From Colletes latitarsis (lineage: Eukaryota; Arthropoda; Insecta; Hymenoptera; Colletidae): a stretch of 64,000 nt of DNA. Of the stretch, positions 34,557 to 45,833 are shown in pieces; positions within the stretch are counted from its first letter, which is position 1; every line of letters begins with the position of its first letter. The position numbers and the translations under genes are program-made. The notes below the pieces were generated by a model that saw nothing but the letters and a program-made list of their open reading frames with translations, was not told where the DNA came from and did no database searches. Location of the stretch: positions 27,608,001-27,672,000 of the forward strand of contig NC_135136.1 of assembly GCF_051014445.1 (NCBI RefSeq), written 5' to 3'.

Positions 34557-36484
34557 TACATAAAATCTATATAAACATTGATGCACAATTTCTCCTCGAA
34601 ACCCTTCATAAAATGGAAATTTTATTATTTCATTTCCACAGAATGACATTGGTCCAGCCCAATTTATCAGCTCTTAAAATTCCAATTATATTCGCGTCTC
34701 CGAGACCAACAGTTCAGCTTTACCATATTTTCTGTATCGCGACTTCCGTTTACGACCAGGCGGAAAATTAAATATGAAAACAGTCCACCGCTCGCAGAGA
34801 ATCAGACTCGTTCGCGGAATATTTCACAACATCCGACGACAGCTGTGCGGTAAAATATTTACATGCGCGCGTAATTCGTACAGCGACTTGAAATTATCAT
34901 GGGGCGTCTTCTAGAGCGCGCTTCGTTCGTCTTTTCCATTTTCTCATTCCACTTCCGTTCCGTTTTCCCATTCGTTTTTTTTTTCACTCTTAGCCTGGTT
35001 TCCGCCGATTTGCACGACTCCGCGGAAACGTCAAATACCTCGCATCGGCGGGAATATCTTCTCGGATCGTACACTGCTTCTGGCAAAATGTTTTCGACGC
35101 AAACACAATGATACCAAATTTTTTAAAACGTAGCTTTTAAGATAATAATAATATAAAACACACGGGAATGTTGAATTCATCTAATACAAAGTAAATACAA
35201 CAGAAAATAAATTAAACTTTTGTCTATTTTTGAGGAGAAAACAGTGATAAAGTATTCGTTATTCACAAAATAATGATTATTCTTTTAAACATTCATATTA
35301 CCTAATATTTTGTGACATTTCTACGTGTATCTGCGTTTATGGGCGTTAAAATTGATGTTATTAACTTTTTGTACTCTGTTGGTGAATTTCATTACTTCTT
35401 GCAGCTCATTTTTATTTTCTGTTTTTTTTTCGTGAATTAATTTATCCCACATAGATGTAAATATTGAGATTTTCGAACTCCAATCGTGCACATCATAAAC
35501 CATGTCATCATAATATACGTAACTGTATGCAAAGACTGCTTATGTTCTTTTTATTGAAGAAATCTGCTTCCACTATTCAGAGTTATTAAAGATATGAGAT
35601 TTTTAAACTAAGCACATATATTCATTTAACGTAGAAAAAATAAAACAGGGTATTTAAGCGAACACAAAGCTAGAGAAACGATGGAATAGAAACTGCTTCA
35701 TAATTGTTTTTGTGTATATTTTAGGTGAAACTATTTTTTAAATATTTTATATAGATTTTCATTGTTATATAGTTGAAAATTGAAAAAATATATAATTAAT
35801 AAAATAAAAAAAAAGATGTGGGATAAACGGGGCGCGAACCAGCGTCAAAAACGCTGCAGTATCCAAAGTTAAGCATCTTACTGCACCATCACACCTCTTG
35901 GAAATAATGCTAATACTTCTGAATATAACACGCATAGCAACTTTAATTTGGTGATTTATTTTTGTTTTCCTATTCTATACATCGTTCTATTTAACATAGA
36001 ATTGTTTAAAACCATGGAATATAGTTATCCGTTAAAAGGAATACAAAAATTCAAAGTATAAATTGCTTTTTCATGCGAAAAACGCCGAGAAAATCGGTTT
36101 TTGATTTGTGCTACTATGGCGCACCCTGCCAAAAAATCTGAAAAAATTCAAGGACATAATCAATCACAATATGCATTTACAGTAATTACATAAATCTAGT
36201 GTCTTGAAAGCTTCAATACAAAATCGGTATTTTTCTGCGTTTTTTTGCGTTATTAATTTTTCACACCAGATTTTTTTCATAATTTTCTTACTCGGTTAAA
36301 TAGGGAAAATAGGCACAAATTCGCTAATCCGGATTTTCCCTATAGCTTTTTCCCCCTTCCGAACAAGATAGAGGGTTGAAATTTGGCATAGAATGTTCTT
36401 TTCTTATGCTCTATCGATGGATCCATCGTATCTCAAATTTGGTTCAAAGGCACATTTGACCTCCTCATTCGGCTATATCCTTTC
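34557..36484. other. Non-coding stretch with a conserved-looking motif block
   Basis: Bases about 34860-35110 are CpG-rich and contain GCCGATTTGCACGACTCCG (35004-35022) followed by AATATCTT (35053-35060). A very similar arrangement recurs at 41568-41633. Bases 35815-35900 contain a tRNA-like piece. The remainder is AT-rich. No coding gene is seen. Confidence 0.45.
35822..35895 (-). other. tRNA-like scrap, not a functional tRNA
   Basis: On the minus strand the text GACGCTGGTTCGCGCCCCG resembles a tRNA T-arm region, and a 7-bp stem TGCAGTA/TACTGCA and a GCGT/ACGC stem precede it. The acceptor stem does not close at the proper offset and no normal anticodon arm can be drawn. It may be a decayed tRNA or the head of an old SINE. 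Confidence 0.25.
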
Positions 36485-36885
36485 GAGGAAACATTCCTGG
36501 CCATAAATTACATTTTCGGTTAGGAATTTTTTTCTCGAAAGCGCGTAAGATTTTGAGGGTATGTCTATTCACCAAAAATGATTGTAATTGATCCCTGCAA
36601 CCGAAAATAATTTTTCCAGAATGATTTGAAAGTTTTCACCTTCTTGAATTTTTTTTTCGAAAATAGTTAGGATTTCGAAGGTATGTCTATTCACCAAAAA
36701 TGATTGTTCCTGACCCCTGCAACCGAAAATAATTTTTCCATAATGATATGAAATTTTTTTAATTCAATTTTTTAATAACATTTGAACAAAGCCTCCATCA
36801 ACAAATTGGTATTCTTGATTTTCGTCCTACTTTAACCTCTAGAATCATCCATTAAAATTTTTCTCAGGAGTGGCCGAACACCCTG
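36485..36885. mobile_element. Family A foldback element, copy 8, left arm missing
   Basis: It starts inside the element (AACATTCCTGGCCATAAATT), has two modules (GGTATGTCTATTCACCAAAA at about 36560 and 36680) and ends with a full right arm GAGTGGCCGAACACCCTG. The left arm is absent and is replaced by unrelated AT-rich sequence. Confidence 0.75.
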
Positions 36886-38821
36886 TGTATTTTGTAACCG
36901 TGGGATCAATTCTCAAAAAATGAAACGTTTACGGTTCCATTGCTTTTACAAATTTTAATCAAATCTCTCAGAAGTATATTTTCTGAGACTCTCGGGAACT
37001 CAATTTTTCGGAAGTGCTAGATTGAAACGCCACCATAAGTCGTAACTCCAGAATTTCAAACGCGGTGATTTATGACAGTAGATTTTAATCTTTTTAAGCT
37101 CACAGCGAGTCAACGATCAAAACTTTGAACACTAGTAGCACACTAAACTCTCAGCGCAGCATATTGTTTGAAATTTTATCACGCCGGTGTAAAATCTTTG
37201 TAGTTGAACGTAAATCGTTGTGTTTGCAAATACTATTTTATATTTGCTAAACGCTCGACTTGGTGAACTCTTGCGGAAGCTAATAACCTTGTTTTAAAAA
37301 TGTGTAATCGCGATCGTGATGTGGAAAATTATTCAAATGTGATAGCGGATCACGTGCTCACGACGCATAATATTTGCACGTCATATTGCACTTTAATTTC
37401 TTATCTGTTTGCGTTTCATCAGTTCTCAAACGTAAGTAATTGAAAAAAAAAAATACAAAGTGTTGATACTTATCAAAACCATATGCTATAATTACGAGGG
37501 AATTTTCCAGAAAATTAATTTCGTTTAATAACGGAAGCTGAAAAATTTTCGTTAAAAATTCCATAGTAACTTCTTACTTACTTCATAATCGAATTTGTCT
37601 ATAAAGTTGTCGCGAATATTAAAGTTCTTGTAAGTCGAGCTAATTAAATGGATTTAAAATGGATCGATAGCCCAAGCAATTTTCTTTCCTCCGCGCGTTT
37701 TAATAATCCTTATTATGCTTACTACTCGTAAAACTAATAATCGGAATGTAAGCGTGTGCTTTATCGCGCGACACGAACCTGAGTGAAACAATGTTTGCTG
37801 ATTTTACGTGGTTACGCAAGAACAACGCGATCCAAATCTTTTTCCAAACAAGTCGATATGCGATTTTTCTTCGATTTCCGTTTCAATTTCACGTGTTTCC
37901 GCGGTTCGTTATTTCACCAGTTCCCAGTGCACGTGTCAACACGATATAATTTCCATCGAAATGGATATATCTTATTAGGTCAGGGAGTTATGTATTCTTA
38001 TCGACGTTATTATCATAGCCCCGCTGTCGCGTGAGCGCAATTAAGCCGAAGTGCTTTCCTATCTCTGTAATATAACATCTCTATAATACTTCTCCCTGTG
38101 CTTTCGTTTCCTGCCTACTGATCCCTCTCGTGGATTTGCATAACTCCGAGAAAATTCCACGGACGGACATCTGGCACCGTTTCACAGGCCAAGACAAGCC
38201 CAGTTTCTCGCGTGCATTTGGGTACATTACCGATGAAATCACGCGATGATCAAGGAAATTAATTACACTTGTGGAGGAAGAACACGATAGAAGACCACGA
38301 GAAGTAACGAGCTTGGGCAATTTTTCTGTTTTCGGGGGGCTCAAAATTGGGCAAAATTGAGAAAATAGTCGAAATAAAAGAATCAAGGAATTAAACGATT
38401 CTCAAATTTCTTCAGAATTACCCAAAATTAACAAAATTTTAGGTTAGAGACTAGCTGTCTGAGAAACATGTGAAAGTAAGTACTGAATTTATTTAGTGTT
38501 TCTTTGAAGAAATAAGCGTGCTCTTAATCAAATGTGTTGAAGGTATTACTATTATTAGTTCTTTAACTGATAAATTAAAGGAAAAAAATTTCACTTGAAA
38601 TAAATGTTCTAAAGGTTAGTAATTTTTGTAAGATTCTAAATAAAATTCTTTAAATGGGAAAAAAGAAAATTTTTTTGGAACAGCAAAGGTGCTTTCTAAT
38701 ATGAAAACCCTTTCCTTTGCCTTTGATTTGTCGATCTATTTAAAATGTTCCAAGAATGTTAATTATATTCTACGTTTTAGTCGTAACGTATTTAAACTCC
38801 TAATAGGAGAATTAATTCTTG
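36886..38821. other. Non-coding stretch with two conserved-looking motifs
   Basis: Contains ATATCTTATTAGGTCAG at 37967-37983, found again exactly at 41617-41633, and GGATTTGCATAACTCCG at 38132-38148. Frames of 83 and 101 aa overlap these motifs but have no family resemblance. The rest is AT-rich. Confidence 0.45.
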
Positions 38822-39325
38822 TGTTTGGAATTCCAAATATGGTTTATTGTACTATTGTTTAGGACGCGTTTATTTTTCAAATATCACTTAAATTACTTAA
38901 CTGCACGGAATTTCGTCATCTGGCGACCACGCCCAACTTTAACAATAGTAATTGATATACACTAAAGCCATTAAGCGACGCGTTTTCTTAATTATTTTCA
39001 AGGGATAATTTGGGCCCAGCTACCTGCCCCTTAGCATCGCAACCGACCCCCTATGAACTCTCAGTGGGTGGGATTTGTAGTTTAGGAAGGACTGGCCCAC
39101 GAGGGATGGGCAGGCTCTGATTTGCAAATTAAATCACCTCCCATATTTGAACTTCGTATTTAATCAAGGACGGAACCGGACGAACTCAGAGTACGAGTAA
39201 AAATAGAGTACAAGAATAGAATAGAATGCAAGAATATAAGTTTTAACGGATTAACTTTTCAAGAACTTTTACGAACTGAATCGCACTGAACATTTTTCTG
39301 TCAGCACGTGTTACCTTTGTGTATA

Positions 39326-39843
39326 CAGAGTGTTCAGTCACCTCTGGGAAAAATTTTAATGGGAAATTCTGGAGGCCAAAATAAGACGAAAATCAAGGGT
39401 ACTAATTTGTTTACTGAGGCTTCGTTAAAAAGTTATTAAAAAATTAAATTAAAAAATTTCAAATCATTCACGGAAAAATTATTTTCGATTGCGGGGATCA
39501 ATTACAATCACTTTTGGTGAATAAACATACCCCCGAAATTCTACCCACTTTCGAGAAAAAAATTCGAGTAGGTACTGAAATTTTCAGACGATATTAAAAA
39601 ATTTCAAATCATACTAAAAAAATTATATTTAGTTTCGGGGGTCAATTACACTAATTTCTGGTGAATAGATCTACCCTCGAGATCCTACCCAATTACTAGA
39701 AAAAAATTCAGTACGGGCGAAACTTTAAACGTTAGTAACTTTTTAACGAAGCCTCCATTAACAAATTAGTATTCTTGATTTTCGTCTGATTTTGACCTCT
39801 AAAATCTCCCATTAAAATTTTTCCGAGGGGTGGCCGAACCCTA
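39326..39843. mobile_element. Family A foldback element, copy 9
   Basis: The left end is CAGAGTGTTCAGTCACCTC and the right end GGTGGCCGAACCCTA, flanked by TATA. It has two modules in the same direction (AATTACAATCACTTTTGGTG and AATTACACTAATTTCTGGTG). It lies inside the family F LTR and is separated from the next copy by only about 10 bases of TA. Confidence 0.8.
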
Positions 39844-39853
39844 TATATATATA

Positions 39854-40891
39854 CAGGGTGTTCGGTCACCTCTGGGAAAAATTTTAATGGGAAATTTTAG
39901 AGGGCAAAATAGAACGAAAATTAAGAGCACCAATTTGTTGATGGAGTCTTCGTTAAACAGTTATTAACGTTTAAAGTTCCGACCATACTGAATTTTTTTC
40001 TCGAAAATGCGCAAAATTTCGAGGGTATGTCTATTCACCAAAAATGATTGTAATTGACCCCCGCAACTGAAAATATTTTTTTTAGAACGATATGAAAAAT
40101 TTCTTTTTCGTCGAAAAAATGAGGCCCCCCCTTGTCGATTTTTCTTAAAAATTCGTTTTCCATTTTTAGTATTTTTGTTTGACGCCCTACAGAAAAGTTG
40201 TCTAATACTTTTTTGTAGTTACCCATGAGCTCTACTTCAGAAAAAAGTTTCATTGAAATATATTCACAATTGTAGGAGTTATGGCTGTTTGAAAATTGGA
40301 CCATTTTTATGGGGTTTTTCTCATTTTGCGGGTTCAAGGAGCAACTTTTCCAATATTTTTATAATTTATACATATTCTCCACCAAAATACGCGTAGTTTG
40401 CTTTTTTAAACATTAAAATCGTCCAATCCGTTCAGAAGTTATGACGTTTTAAAGATTCGCATGAAATTTCAGGGAAGCATTTCTGGTCTGACATTAGATT
40501 TTCGGTAAGGAATTTTTTTCTCGGAAAGGGTTGGGATTTCGAGGGTATGTCTATTGACCAAAAATGCTTGCAATTGAACCCTATAACTAAAAATAATTTT
40601 TCCAAGACGATTCGAAAGTCTTTCTTTTCACCCAAAACTTTCAGCACTTACTCGAATTTTTTTCTCGAAAATGGGTAAGATTTCGGAAGTATGTCTATTC
40701 ACCAAAAATGATTGTAATTAACCCCCGCAACCGAAAATAATTTTTCCAGAACGATTTGAAATTTTTGAATTTAATTCTTAATAACTTTTTAACGAAGCCT
40801 TCATCAACAAATTGGTATTCTTGATTTTCGTCTTATTTTGGCCTTTAGAATCCTCTATTAAAATTTTTCCCAGGGGTGGCCGAACACCCTG
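39854..40891. mobile_element. Family A foldback element, copy 10 (long form)
   Basis: The left end is CAGGGTGTTCGGTCACCTC and the right end GGTGGCCGAACACCCTG. It has three modules plus the long-form segment (GAGCTCTACTTCAG, CCGTTCAGAAGTTATGACGT). Minus-strand frames of 71 and 100 aa follow the modules. It abuts a family B fragment directly at TATA. Confidence 0.8.
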
Positions 40892-41076
40892 TATAGTTCC
40901 ATTTAAAAATCGAAACTTCACCATCATATCTTTTAAATTAATAACATAAACAAAAGTTTCGTTTACGCCAACATAAAGATCCTATTTTATCCTGCAATTT
41001 TCATATAAACAATTTTTTCGTAACATCAATAGTTATTGAAATATCGCGACTGTCACACTTTAGCGTGGACACCCTG
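40892..41076. mobile_element. Right-arm fragment of family B
   Basis: It matches the last 190 or so bases of the palindrome at 12367-13301: TATAGTTCCATTTAAAAA, ACTTCACCAT, GATCCTATTTTATCCTGC, AATAGTTATTGAAATATCGC and the tip GACACCCTG. The rest of the palindrome is absent, so this is a broken copy fused to family A copy 10. Confidence 0.75.
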
Positions 41077-41171
41077 TATGTTAATAAAATATTGTGTTTG
41101 TAAATAGGTGTTATATTATGTATTTGCTAAATAAATCAAGCTTCACGAACTTTGTGGGAGTCAATATCTTA

Positions 41172-42867
41172 TTTAAATAAAAATAATTTTTTCCACAATG
41201 GGGAGATTTTCTTAGGAGAAATGAATTTTTAAAGCACCATGACATTCCATCGAACCCGGTTAAACAAATAAATATATGCTACCACAATTTATACAAACTA
41301 AAGAAGTACAATATACAATGCAATAGACGATTACAAATATGCAGCCAAACGACAACAGTGGGAATTAAATCCTTGACTCTGTTTCCTGGTAATAAATCAT
41401 AATCACGAATATACAAACGGCACAGTTTTAGTATCTTGCTTCGAATCAGCAGCGTCGGTCGAGCGCAATTAGTTGGAACAACTTCCAATTCTCGCGACGC
41501 TTCTTTTCGTCGCAACCTTCCGCCCGCTTCCGTTTTCTCGGCGTCTTTCAGATTTCCGGTCTCCTTCGCCGATTTGCATAAGCCCGTCGAAGAACAAACA
41601 CCGTGCCACGCCACGAATATCTTATTAGGTCAGAAAGTTTTGATTTCACGACCGGCACGGCGGCGGGGGACACGCTTCTTAAACCGATCTCTGCTGAATA
41701 TAATTATCTACGAACCAGCATCGGAGAAGGATAAATGGATTCTAGGCGGCATCGACCCGGCGACAGATGTTTGATCCGTTGGAAAGTTGAGTTGGAACCG
41801 TGTCACCCTACGCTTCCTTGCGGGGGCGTGCTGTTTGTCGAGAAACGTGCAACGCTTTCCGAATCCCTCGACTTTTGTGTCCATCGGTACATCGGTGTTG
41901 GGCGAATTTTATTCACGAGAAACGAATTAAAAATTTTTAATTCGTTCTTAAAGGAGCTTGTTCCTCTGGATGACGGTTCGCAAAATCCGTTAATGGATGT
42001 TAATTTACGAAGGAAAAGTAAAAAGTTATTTGACGAGTGTAATTCAAAGATTCGATGCATTAAAACTGGAATAATTCTGATTAATAAAAGAATAAGAGTA
42101 ATTGATGCTGGAATTATTAGACTTTTTTTCATTAATATCATTTCCATTGTCCATCGATCCTTTTTCAATTTTAAATGCGTTTACCTTCAAAATTTGCTTC
42201 TTCGTTGCTCACTGCATATTTATTTTAATGTCATACGAGCGTCACAAAATTTATATTAAAGTAGTAATTAAAATGACTAAATGTAAGAAAGTGGGGCAAT
42301 AAAGTCATTTCAGAAAATTGTATCTGTACCTAAATTTGTTCGGTGACTTATGGACAATAGTACATATTTTGTACATGGGTGAAAGATTTCAAAACAATCG
42401 TTTAGTAAAAGAATTAAATGTGTATGATAACTAATCAGTTAATCAAAGAATTTGAAATTTGCATGGGTTTTCGAAATTTTCAACGAGCCTCTAGAAGTCA
42501 TAATTGTCTTAATTTAAGATTTTCTTGTAACTGATGGTTCAATTAATCAATTAATTGACAGTCTATTGTAGTTTATATCGCTAAGGAGGTTTGTTAGTCG
42601 GAGAAATGGCCGTGCAATGATGTACAGAAATCCAAAGCCGACCGACAAATCATTAACGCAACGTCGCAAACAGGATGACATACTGTATGACTGATGCTGG
42701 CCCAGAAAAATTTCAAAGGTATTTCCGCCTTTCTGTCCGTGGATATACTGAAAGAGCGTTCTCCATGACAACAGAATTCAATTCAAAAAATGAAAACGCC
42801 ACATCGCAAAAATGACAACGCTCGTGGAAGAACGTTGGCCTACAAAGCTCGAAGATACATACATATA
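41172..42867. other. Non-coding stretch with a conserved-looking block
   Basis: Bases about 41430-41900 are CpG-rich and hold GCCGATTTGCATAAGCCCG (41568-41586) and ATATCTTATTAGGTCAG (41617-41633). Frames of 111-174 aa on both strands cover the patch, but they overlap each other and show no motif. The rest is AT-rich. Confidence 0.45.
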
Positions 42868-43620
42868 CAGGGTGAGGCACGAATTAGTTCCCACGATCTT
42901 TCAGCCCCTTTCGGTGGTCTGACAAAAGAATGTTTCCTATCAAAGTTTATCAGTATTTAACCGACTAGAAATTGCAGTTGCTTAAATTTAAAAACAAATT
43001 GTCACTGTTATATTTTTAACACTTTGCCTACCACATCACCCATATATGGGCGACAAGAAATTTCCCACTATGGAACTAAAACAATTTATTCTGAAATTGA
43101 AATTAAAATGTTAAATAAATTTGAATAGAACAAAGTTTAGTTTAATTTAATTTAAAATCGAAGTTTTAATCTTGTAAAAAATTGTACGGTTTTGGTGTGG
43201 CAGTCGACGTGTTAAATGAAACTAGGTATTTTTAACTTCATAGTACTGTAAACGATGTTGAGTCGAATTGAACAACGTGCTAGACGATGATTTTCAGATC
43301 ACATTGAAGGAAAAATTGTCATGAATCGATTGCCACAGTATTTGAAATTATTCGGCGATATATAACATTAAGGCCTCGTAAACAAATCAACGTGAACATT
43401 ACGAATGCTTTATTAATAGCATAACATTTATTCAACTTCAGAACTTAATACACAAAATAAAATAAAAATGTATACAAAATCAATACTGAAAACACGCATG
43501 TTAAAAAGGTGCATGTAATTAGTAATTAAATTAAATGTTCAAACTGCAGTTTGAATGCATAAGAAATTAAATAAAATCTAACTGGAAATTAGTTAATAAA
43601 TATACTTGAAAATAAACACA
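42868..43620. other. CAGGGTG-type terminal repeat, then AT-rich sequence
   Basis: TATA followed by CAGGGTGAGGCACGAATTAG at 42868 looks like the left tip of another CAGGGTG element family. I could not find its partner end downstream. The following sequence to 43620 is AT-rich without a recognisable frame. Confidence 0.35.
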
Positions 43621-44215
43621 GAAGGTAACATAAGTAATAATAGTTGATATATTCATCGGGTAGAAGACGAAATTCCCTTTAAAACAAGTGTTCATTCAAG
43701 TCTATAGCGTAATTAGTTTCGAAATTATAACGATTTTTGTTTCAAGTCCGAGGGTTCGAAGCATTTGTTTACTTCTCACTGTTGACATCGGCGTGAGGTC
43801 ATTGACTTTACGTACTCGTTGTTTGGAATTCCAAACATAGTTTATTGTAGGATTCCTTTAATACACAGTTTTTATTTTTCCACCGTTAATGGTACGAAGG
43901 CATAAGACTCACCAAATTACTTAACGGAATTACTGCACGGAATTTGGTTATCTGGCAACCATATCCAACTTTACCTCTTAGTACGTAGTTCAACAATTAC
44001 ATTACGCGACGCAGGAGCACATTAGGTCCAAATACCGATAGAAGACAGTATAAATAGTAATAGTTGATATATTCATTGAGTAAAGGATGCAAAGCCATTT
44101 AAAACAAGTGTCCAATCAAGAGGATAGTGTGACTAGTGCCAGAGATATAAGGATCCGAAGCATTTGTTTACCTTACATTGTTTACCTCGCGAGGTCATTG
44201 ACTTCGCACGTGCTC
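43621..44215 (+). repeat. Two-copy direct duplication split by an LTR scrap
   Basis: Unit 1 (43621-43818) and unit 2 (about 44030-44215) share TAATAGTTGATATATTCAT, TTTAAAACAAGTGT, GAAGCATTTGTTTAC and GAGGTCATTGACTT. Between them lies a partial family F LTR (43820-43990) beginning TGTTTGGAATTCCAAACA. Non-coding. Confidence 0.6.
43820..43990 (+). mobile_element. Partial solo LTR of family F (copy 3)
   Basis: It opens with the 18-base palindrome TGTTTGGAATTCCAAACA and continues TTTATTGTAGGA, AAATTACTTAACGGA and GGAATTTGGTTATCTGGCAA, as in the complete copy at 5429-6055. Only the first third is present. Confidence 0.6.
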
Positions 44216-45288
44216 GTAGTAAACAGTAAATAGTAAATTCTTGGAAATACTGCACTCGATCACTCGGTTACGTGCAAGAAAGAGGTCCAATGAGTTAGAC
44301 AAAGACAGAGATAGTAAAATTTGAAAAATTACCCCTTCACATAAATTACGATAACTTCAAAACGGAAAGTTAGATTAACATAAAATAAATATCATTTTAA
44401 AGGAGAAGCTTTGCCGTTTCTAACGATGGTTCAGTTATGCAGAAAACATGAGTAATTTCGGAACTGTATGCGTGTAAAATTTGTGTACTTTTAATACGCG
44501 TTGCTAGACTATTCACTAAAAGTTTAAAGCAATATTACAATTTTTTAAATGTTCAACGGTTCGACAGTTTTAGAACATTTTTCTTTCATTACTTGTTAGT
44601 AGAAAACACTAACTGTTCACTTAATTCAGTACATATTCGGTAATTGTCCTTTAAGTGTCCCTTAGGTGTAACAAATTGTATAAGCGTACGGAAGCCGCAA
44701 TAAGGGTCTAGAACGATTATGGGTTGGCCACCATTACCATATGGTATCGTTACGTCTAATCAGCTACTAAAGGAGGAGCCTAGTATAATGGTTTCTAAAA
44801 ATCGAAACCTTTCTGTTACTTTAATCGAGCGTAGTGCGTTTAAACGATATATTTAATAAAATAAGAAGCAAGAAAATTTGAAAGAGAATGTCGACTGACG
44901 AGAAACATGGAATCTGTTGATGATACAGAAAATGCTGTAATGACAACTTATTATCATTTATGCTCCACAAATAATGATAGTTGGTAACCATATATTGACG
45001 AGTGACTCCCATAGGTTGACATAGTCTCGTGGACGATCGATAAACAATCGAACGTCTGGCGTGAAAAAGCCGTCGCCGATGTGGTGTGGCAAACAGTTGC
45101 GAGAGACTCCCATACGAGAAAGCACGTATACATTTTTAGACCTTTATATGTTATTCTTATTATTGTTATATAAATATATTAATAGAAAGAAGTGAGTGCA
45201 TTTATTCCAACAAATAAAAACTGCAAGCTTTCGGGTTACTGATTTTCTTAAAACTCTAAACACAGATTTTATTATTTTATTTGCGAAA
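44216..45288. other. Upstream region of the candidate gene
   Basis: AT-rich non-coding sequence. A TATAAATA at 45169-45176 lies about 115 bases before the candidate start codon at 45289 and could be its core promoter. No repeat family used elsewhere in the window is visible here. Confidence 0.4.
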
Positions 45289-45833
45289 ATGTACCATTAT
45301 AAAGTTACATATTCAATATTTGTCGAGATATTCATTGCTGTATTTTTATATTCCTTTTTTATGGTAAGTGATTCGTCTTAATGACATTTTCAGATACTAG
45401 TAAAACTTTAATCATGTGCATTTCGAAAAATATCTTAACAACATACGCTGATGTGTCTGAGCTGCCCCCAAAATTGTACCCATCCACGCTTTAACGTTTC
45501 GCAGCGATTGTTTAATCATAGTTATTCGCCAGTATTCCCAGAGAAATCCGGTGCTCGATAATTAGAATGCAAACAGTAAACCAAGGCGGGTACCAATATG
45601 AATTTAGTACTCATTGTGTTTTCATGAGGATTTCGGGTCGATGTTATTGGCTCAACGTCTCTTTGAAGTATTCAATACCTTTAAGTGATCCTAGTTATGT
45701 TTATCCAACCTGTGCTAACGTAACAACGCACATATTACAGCATGTATCGAATCAATTCTGTTTATGTCCAAAGCTATTTAATATTGACCTTTGCCAATGG
45801 TGTTACAGTATCTGTGTATTTTACGATGTATGA
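45289..45833 (+). CDS. Candidate two-exon gene: small secreted cysteine-rich protein
   Basis: I do not recognise a family. Model: exon 1 45289-45363, intron 45364-45521 (158 bases, GTAAGT donor, ATAG acceptor, phase 0), exon 2 45522-45833 ending in TGA. The product is 128 aa. Residues 1-30 are strongly hydrophobic (FVEIFIAVFLYSFFM from exon 1 joined to LFASI from exon 2), so a leader peptide or signal anchor runs across the splice joint. The mature part has nine cysteines (about residues 36, 57, 66, 89, 105, 107, 116, 119, 123), ending in CLC...CQWCYSIC, and sequons NVS and NVT. A TATAAATA lies upstream, and an AATAAA at 46215 is 380 bases past the stop. If real, it would enter the secretory pathway, perhaps as a defence, venom or extracellular protein; that is inference. 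It may equally be a chance model. No transcript or homologue was available, and the acceptor has a weak pyrimidine tract. Confidence 0.4.

Larger units (their letters stand above)
38822..41171 (+). mobile_element. Solo LTR family F, copy 2, split by a foldback cluster
   Basis: Bases 38822-39323 match the left 500 bases of the LTR at 5429-6055. They begin TGTTTGGAATTCCAAATA and share GGGCCCAGCTACCTGCCCCTT, CAGTGGGTGGGATTTGTAGT and GACGAACTCAG. Bases 41078-41171 match its right end (GTGTTTGTAAATAGGTG, ATTTGCTA, CACGAACTTTGTGGGAG). The direct-repeat-like TCTTG/TCTTA flanks fit a decayed target duplication. Between the two parts lie two family A copies and a family B fragment (39326-41076). Confidence 0.75.

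Noticed and set aside
35822..35895. tRNA gene on the minus strand
   Set aside because: The T-arm-like text is present, but the acceptor stem does not close at the right offset and no anticodon arm forms. I kept it only as a low-confidence scrap.
41735..42259. 174-aa frame with an opposing 121-aa frame
   Set aside because: It runs from a CpG-rich patch into AT-rich sequence with no motif, and the opposite strand is equally open.
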